From assembly GCA_000333855.2 (NCBI GenBank), contig CM007319.1:324604-388603 (forward strand): DNA of 64,000 nucleotides. The letters run 5' to 3'. This document shows positions 59,015-64,000 of the stretch, piece after piece (the first letter of the stretch is position 1; each line of letters opens with the position of its first letter). This DNA is from Endotrypanum monterogeii (Eukaryota; Euglenozoa; Kinetoplastea; Trypanosomatida; Trypanosomatidae). The position numbers and the translations under genes were made by a program. The notes under the pieces were generated by a model that was not told the origin of the DNA, did not search any database, and saw only the letters and a program-made list of their open reading frames with translations.

Positions 59015-60087
59015 ATGCTTTTCTCTTTCCTCGGAAGGCGACCGTGGCTTCGAGCCACGGCGCCGCTCATTGTAACATTGCTGCTGCTCTATGTCGTTGT
59101 CATTGCGTCCACAGGGAGCTCGGCGCATCCACAGGGGCCCTCTGAAGGGAATAAACAGGACCCGTACGCTTACCTCGACATGCTTGATGAGGTGGACCTG
59201 CAGCAGATGCTGCACGAAAAGACACATGGAAGAGTGCATGCCAACGCCTTTCGTAGCAAGAAAGAACTTGTCGCAGAAGTGCGCAAGATCGAAGAGCGTG
59301 AGGATGCGGAAGCCGAGTTCAACGAGCGCGTGAAGGCAGCGATGAGGCAGAAGAAAGCCGGTGCAGCAGCGGCTGCGTCGGAGAAGTCTGGTAGTGGAGA
59401 GTTGCCACCCCACTCGCAGCATCGCCAAGCGCGGTGGGGGACAACCATATCAAGGATACTAACAAGCAACATAAAAAAGGAAAAGCAGTACATTTGGCGG
59501 GTGAAAATAGCGAACCAACAACCCTGGGGAAAAGACGAGGTCACAGTGAACATGGTGGGCATGCCGAGAACAGATACACAGATGTGAAGAAAGCGTCCAG
59601 TGGACGCCGACCCTCGGATGTGCATCAATTGGAAGTGCTGTACTGCACTGGATGAGGATACGCGAAGTATTTTGAAGATATAAAGCAGCAGCTGCAACGA
59701 ACGCTGCCCAACGCGGAAGATGTGGCCATTGTGGGTGGTACTTACCCCACCCCCCCTGCCCGCGCGCTTGTCGCAAAAATGTGCTCAACGGCCTTTCTGG
59801 CCTCTCTTGGAATCGCTCTAGGGGGACAACATCTCGCTTTTCTGCCCGCTGCTGTTGTGAATTTCGTCGCCCAGCAGCGGGGGATGTTCATCGGCGCCGG
59901 CTTCATGCTCAACATGATTGGTGGCGCTCTCGCTCAGACCGGTGCCTTTGAGGTGACTCTGGATGGCGAACTCATTTTCTCCAAGCTAGAAACTGGATCT
60001 GTGCCGGCCCCTGCTGAACTGCGTCGTATTATCCTGCAGCGAACGCTGCTAGACAAGTACAGCAGCGAGAGTACAACAAAATCGTAG
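59015..60087 (+). CDS. SelT: Selenoprotein T-like protein, TGA read as selenocysteine; one frameshift upstream
   Basis: The start (MLFSFLGRRPWLR) gives an N-terminal hydrophobic segment (about 15-31) and a SAP-like helical segment ('LDEVDLQQMLHEKTHGRVHA', then 'ELVAEVRKIE'). This frame ends at TGA 59585-59587. The next frame, open from 59395, carries a polar linker and then reads 'LEVLYCTG', TGA (59653-59655), 'GYAKYFEDIKQQL', followed without interruption to TAG at 60085-60087. Cys-x-x-TGA-Gly-Tyr is exactly the SelT redox motif, and the end 'TGAFEVTLDGELIFSKLETG' is the SelT C-terminal signature. The TGA is therefore very probably Sec. Joining the first two frames needs one base between 59395 and 59584; the five-G run at 59436-59440 is the likeliest place. 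Kinetoplastids are known to have SelT, SelK and SelTryp. Function: ER membrane thiol redox. A SECIS element is expected in the 3' UTR but was not confirmed. Confidence 0.85.
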
Positions 60088-60838
60088 AGAGCACTCAAAA
60101 AGGTCAACGAGAACAGAAACACAGTCTAGGAAGCGAGGCTGCGCCTCCACGCACAGACAAGCGTCTACTAGCTCGTTTGTGTATCAGAGGGAAGGGGGCA
60201 TAAGTGAAGGTGTAGGGCGAGGAAGTGATGACACATAGAGATCGTTTCTTTCTGTGTAGCAATGTCCCTCGCTTCCTCCCTTTTCCCCCTCTCACGGCCT
60301 CTTTCTGTGATGGATACTGTTGATCCTGTTCCAATGTGTAGGACACTCTCTACTCGCTGGCGTAGCGTAGGAGGGCCCTCCTCGTGTTGCGAGGACAAGT
60401 GCCGCTCCTGGATGCTGCTTTTATCTTCAATCTACTTCGCTTGAGTGAAAAAAAAAAGGAAAACAAAGGACAGTAACACGTGTTCTGGGGAAAAGCACCA
60501 AACACGCGCGCACATCATGCACACCGAGACTTCGTGCTTTCTTCTTTTTGTTGTCGAGCTCACATGAAGGTATATCGACGATGAGCTTTAAAAAAAAAGA
60601 AAACGTGTACATAAATGAAAGACAAAAAAAGGAGGAAGGCAGCGAATCCGTTCCCGGACGTGTCTACCCATAAATTCACATCACAGAAGGTGCACTTGTA
60701 AGAACGGAGAAGAGAGAGGTGTGCGAAAGCGAATCTCAGATGCTACTCCGCCACGTCCCTCCCTCCGAGAAGCCCTATCTCCTCTCCTATTCATATGTCT
60801 CGTTATTTCGGGAGAACCTCTCAAAGCACTTCTCTCGG

Positions 60839-60876
<38 letters not shown>

Positions 60877-63253
60877 TTCGTCTGTCATATGTAGTAGGAT
60901 CTGCAGCTTGGTTCCGGTTATGAGCTTAGACGTTTGCAATATTTTGTTAAGGTGTATCCGAATTGCAGGTCAGAATGACCTTATGGCGTGTGTATGTGTG
61001 CAAAGACGCTTTTCCCACCCCTCGATGTTTCTCATCTCCCTCTGAAGGTCCATCCTGTTTGAAGACAGGTGCATGTGAACAAGATGTGGACACGGGAATG
61101 GGAGAACAACAACAAAGGAAAAAAAGAGGGAGACACAGCAAAACGTACAAAAGATCAAACCCTTGCAACGTCATGTTTTTTTTTCCAAAAAAAAAATTTG
61201 TTATTTGTATGACGGTGCCCCTGGTAAAACTCAACATGTGTGTCAAACAGACGGCGATGGACAAGTGTCACTGTGCCACACCTCCCCCTCCCTTCACCAA
61301 CGCAACCACCACCACAAGATGAACTCCTCGCTCCCGTATACAGAGTTGAGGGAGGAAGAATGGAGGGGTTGCGAAGCAAGGGAAGTCGGAGTACTTCCTA
61401 GTGGGGGTATAAAAAAAAAAAAAAGGAAGGGCACAGCGCCTATTGTCCTCGCCTCTACGACACACGAGTCCGGGACACTTGACTTTCTCTCTCTACTCTC
61501 TAGCTCGGAAAACAGCCAAGTCGCCTAGCAGTTCTATACTGCGAGAACAGACCTATTTGTTTGATAGGCAACGCACCTGGACTCTCTCTCCTCGAGGTTC
61601 TTTTTTTTTTTTTCGTACACGGGTAGAGCCTGCTGTTTCAAAGACACACGCCCCATCACACCACAACACACACCCCTCGTCAAGATCCAATCAGCCTGTG
61701 CGTGTATGTGGGAGATGGGAAAGGGGTTGTGTATGCAGGTTTTTTGCCCTATTTTCCTCTTCTTTCGCCTCGGGCACTCTTCCCTTTCTTCTCTGCATTT
61801 GCAGAAGCTCACAAGTTGGGAAACGGCAATGGACTGCCGGTGTGCGTCCCCAAATATGTGCCTCCTCGTCTTTCCATGAGCATGATGTGTGCACATGTCT
61901 ATGATATTTGCGCTCGCCAGAAGCAACTCGATGGCTCACCCAGGGACACATATACCTCATGTTCTTGTTGCTCTAGTACCTTTCTGTGACAGTCATTCCC
62001 TCGTCAATTTTTCATTCACTACTCCACCCCCACACTGCCATATTTCCTTTTTTATTTTAGTATGCGTCTTTTCGATTAACTTTTTTTTGTCGTTTCTTTG
62101 CCTGTTTATTTCCCTCAAATATGTCTACATCAAATTTCCTCAACGGGTGAAGTCCCCCCTCCCCCTCCCCTCGTCAAAAAAAATTTTTTTTTTCTCTCCG
62201 GTGTCTTTTTTTTTTTTTGGTGTGTGAAGTGAGAAGAGGAGGAGGAGGAATAAATCTATTATGAAATATATATTGGTTCATGAGTGTCCCCATCTCCAGT
62301 CAAGGCGGCATTGGTGAGTAGCGTGTGTGATGGTGTGTTTATGCATTGTTGCTTCAGGATGCTCGTTTTGTTACTGTTGTTGTTGTTTGCATCCTGGCCG
62401 CCTCTCCGTGCACCAGTGTGTAGATATGTCCCAAGAATGCGTGCAGGAGTTCACACTAGCAAGATGCTCGAGCAAGGGAAAAACAAGTATCATACGACCT
62501 ACGCGAGTAGGACCTAGAAAAATAAAAATGTGGAACCACTGACGGCAAGACAAACAAGTGATTCATAGAACGACCATCATTCAAGAAACAACTCCTGCTC
62601 CTCTGCCCTGCCTCTACCTGTTCCCTATGCTATCCAATAATTCAGAGTACCGATATATAATTAAAAAAAGAAAAAAGAGGGAGGAGGAGGAGGAGTGAGG
62701 GAGTGCACCAATAGGTCTCAGTGGATGAGGATGAGGATGTGTGTGTGTGTGTGCCTGTGTGCATGCACACACACAGCTGAGGAAAATTCATGAATGATCT
62801 CACTTCTCCCGTCATCGATATTGGTACTGTCCGCCTTCTTCCATGCGTGCGAAATACCCGGCAATAAAAAGTGGAGCATCATCAGACCTCCGGCCTGCAC
62901 ATTACCTGTAGCGCAGCACAACCGTATATTTGCAGCTGTATCTTTATTCCACTGCCACCATCATATCCGTCTACCAATGCGCGCAACAAGCAACACATTA
63001 GCTCATGAACATTTCCTTTGGTATTGCAGGTGCACCATACACTGATCCCAGATACATCTTCAGAAACCTATCGCTCTCCTCTACAAATTAGATCCAAACA
63101 AAAACTACTTGATACATCTTTCGTGGTCCAGACAACTACTCTTATTATCGCGGCAAACGGTATACTTGATTTGCATCTGCCAACATTTACACTCCACGGC
63201 ACCTGCCCCCACGCAACTCATTTCCCACCACCCACCCACCCACCCACCCCACT
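60088..63253. other. 3.2 kb spacer, SelT 3' UTR and STT3 5' region
   Basis: No gene is supported. The first few hundred bases should be the SelT 3' UTR and contain a two-part stem-loop (60215-60274). Further on there are a TG tract at 60842-60873, poly-A and poly-T runs, and a (CCCA)n tract at about 63226-63250 next to the STT3 start. The AG at 63028-63029 in TATTGCAG is a weak splice-acceptor candidate for STT3. Confidence 0.5.
60215..60274 (+). other. Two-helix stem-loop in the SelT 3' UTR
   Basis: The lower helix pairs GCGAGG (60217-60222) with CCTCGC (60267-60272), extendable by two G-U pairs. An internal loop with GTGATG on the 5' side leads to an upper helix: ACACATAGAGA (60231-60241) pairs with TCTTTCTGTGT (60247-60257) with one mismatch and a five-base loop TCGTT. 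Position and layout are SECIS-like, but the 3' side lacks the required GA and the apical loop lacks AA or CC, so it does not meet the SECIS consensus. Confidence 0.4.
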
Positions 63254-64000
63254 ATGTCGAGTCTCAATCCGCCCCAAAAAGGGAGCGAAGAATGTCCTGC
63301 ACCAGACCCCGACAGTGACAAAGCAAAACATCACAATGGCGCAGCCACCCGGCGCACCTCTGCCGATCACCCCTCCTCCTCTCCCGGTGGCGCGACGTAT
63401 TTCCTGAACATCCGCGCCGTGCCTTACTCGCTAGTGTCCTACGCCTACAATGGATTTATGGTCATAGTCGTCCTCTACGCAATCCGCATGGCGTATGTGA
63501 TTCGCTTTGCCTCCGTTCACATGTACGGGTACTTGATCCACGAGTTCGACCCGTGGTTCAACTACCGCGCTGCCGAGTACATGTCGACGCACGGCTGGTC
63601 CGCCTTCTTTAGCTGGTTCGACTACATGAGTTGGTACCCGCTGGGCCGCCCCGTCGGCAGCACCACATACCCAGGTCTTCAGATCACCGCGGTGGCCATC
63701 CACCGCGCATTGGCCGCCGTCGGCATGCCGATGTCCCTCAATAACGTGTGCGTGCTCATGCCGGCGTGGTTTGGCTCTATAGCCACGGCGATACTCGCCC
63801 TCTGTACGTACGAAATCAATGGGTCACTGGCGGCCACAGCGGTTGCAGCGTTCTCGTTTGCCATCGTTCCAGCCCACCTGATGCGGTCCATGGCCGGTGA
63901 ATTCGATAACGAGTGTATCGCCATCGCAGCCATGCTGCTCGCCTTCTCCCTCTGGGTTGGCTCGCTGCGTGCGCGGGCCTTGTGGCCCGTCGGCATCCTC
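63254..64000 (+). CDS. STT3: Oligosaccharyltransferase subunit STT3, 5' part
   Basis: 249 codons from the ATG at 63254 to the window end, with no stop; the rest of the gene lies outside. A polar cytosolic N-terminus of about 50 residues precedes 'FLNIRAVPYSL' and the first membrane helix (about 62-82). 'HEFDPWFNYRAAEYM' in the first lumenal loop holds the conserved catalytic and metal-binding DPWFNYR element; 'WYPLGRPVGSTTYPGL' and 'MAGEFDNECIAI', the second acidic motif, follow, with further membrane helices. STT3 is the catalytic subunit that transfers glycans to Asn-X-Ser/Thr in the ER; in kinetoplastids it works as a single subunit, often encoded by tandem copies. The ATG at 63336 is in a different frame, ending at 63407, and is not the start. 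63254 is the only upstream in-frame ATG seen after the CCCA tract. Confidence 0.9.
   Translation, partial: MSSLNPPQKGSEECPAPDPDSDKAKHHNGAATRRTSADHPSSSPGGATYFLNIRAVPYSLVSYAYNGFMVIVVLYAIRMAYVIRFASVHMYGYLIHEFDPWFNYRAAEYMSTHGWSAFFSWFDYMSWYPLGRPVGSTTYPGLQITAVAIHRALAAVGMPMSLNNVCVLMPAWFGSIATAILALCTYEINGSLAATAVAAFSFAIVPAHLMRSMAGEFDNECIAIAAMLLAFSLWVGSLRARALWPVGIL

Noticed and set aside
61163..61528. A 121-codon open frame between SelT and STT3
   Set aside because: It passes through poly-T and poly-A runs and has no recognisable motif or coding-like composition.
63336..63407. ATG at 63336 as a possible STT3 start
   Set aside because: It is in a different frame and stops at 63405-63407; the STT3 frame runs back to the ATG at 63254.

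Overview
The window is nuclear DNA of a trypanosomatid, most likely Leishmania or a very close relative. All recognisable genes lie on the + strand, have no introns, and are separated by pyrimidine-rich and simple-repeat spacers, as expected of one polycistronic unit processed by trans-splicing and polyadenylation. The adjacent pair of casein kinase 1 genes, with a 353-residue CK1.2 ending in the usual low-complexity tail, followed downstream by STT3, matches from memory the CK1-to-STT3 order on L. major chromosome 35 and T. brucei chromosome 5. The species cannot be fixed by eye. No promoter, strand switch, tRNA, rRNA, CRISPR array or bacterial-type element was seen.

Layout: a wrecked aldose 1-epimerase gene (about 172-915); a UBX-domain protein (1900-4356); CK1.1 (5623-6603) and CK1.2 (8520-9581); a 7.5 kb spacer; a CCCH zinc-finger protein (17095-18651); an 8.2 kb spacer holding an assembly gap, a duplicated contig end and a possible EF-hand gene relic; a second CCCH protein with an HNPY motif, likely ZC3H11-like (26833-27732); an 11.4 kb spacer with a perfect 29-bp inverted repeat; a CAMK-like kinase (39175-40617); a frameshifted RNA-binding-type protein (42527-44214); an unknown membrane protein with a faint mitochondrial-carrier look (45066-47498); the ribosome-biogenesis factor KRI1 (48619-51762); an unknown low-complexity protein (53078-55099); a tandem pair of SelT-like ER proteins (56765-57892 and 59015-60087); and the 5' part of STT3 (63254 to the window end).

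The most interesting locus is the SelT-like pair. The downstream gene reads Cys-Thr-Gly-TGA-Gly-Tyr exactly where the SelT redox motif belongs, so the TGA is very probably selenocysteine; ordinary gene calling splits or loses it, and one further base indel upstream splits it again. The upstream paralogue keeps the same layout (N-terminal membrane anchor, a short SAP-like helical domain, SelT fold) but has Asn and Gln at the Cys and Sec positions, so it looks like a redox-dead sister.

Gene density is low for Leishmania: about 13 genes in 64 kb, with three spacers of 7.5-11.4 kb filled mostly with (TA)n, (TG)n, poly-T and poly-C tracts. Two runs of N mark assembly gaps, and some single-base frameshifts in homopolymers may be sequencing errors rather than biology.
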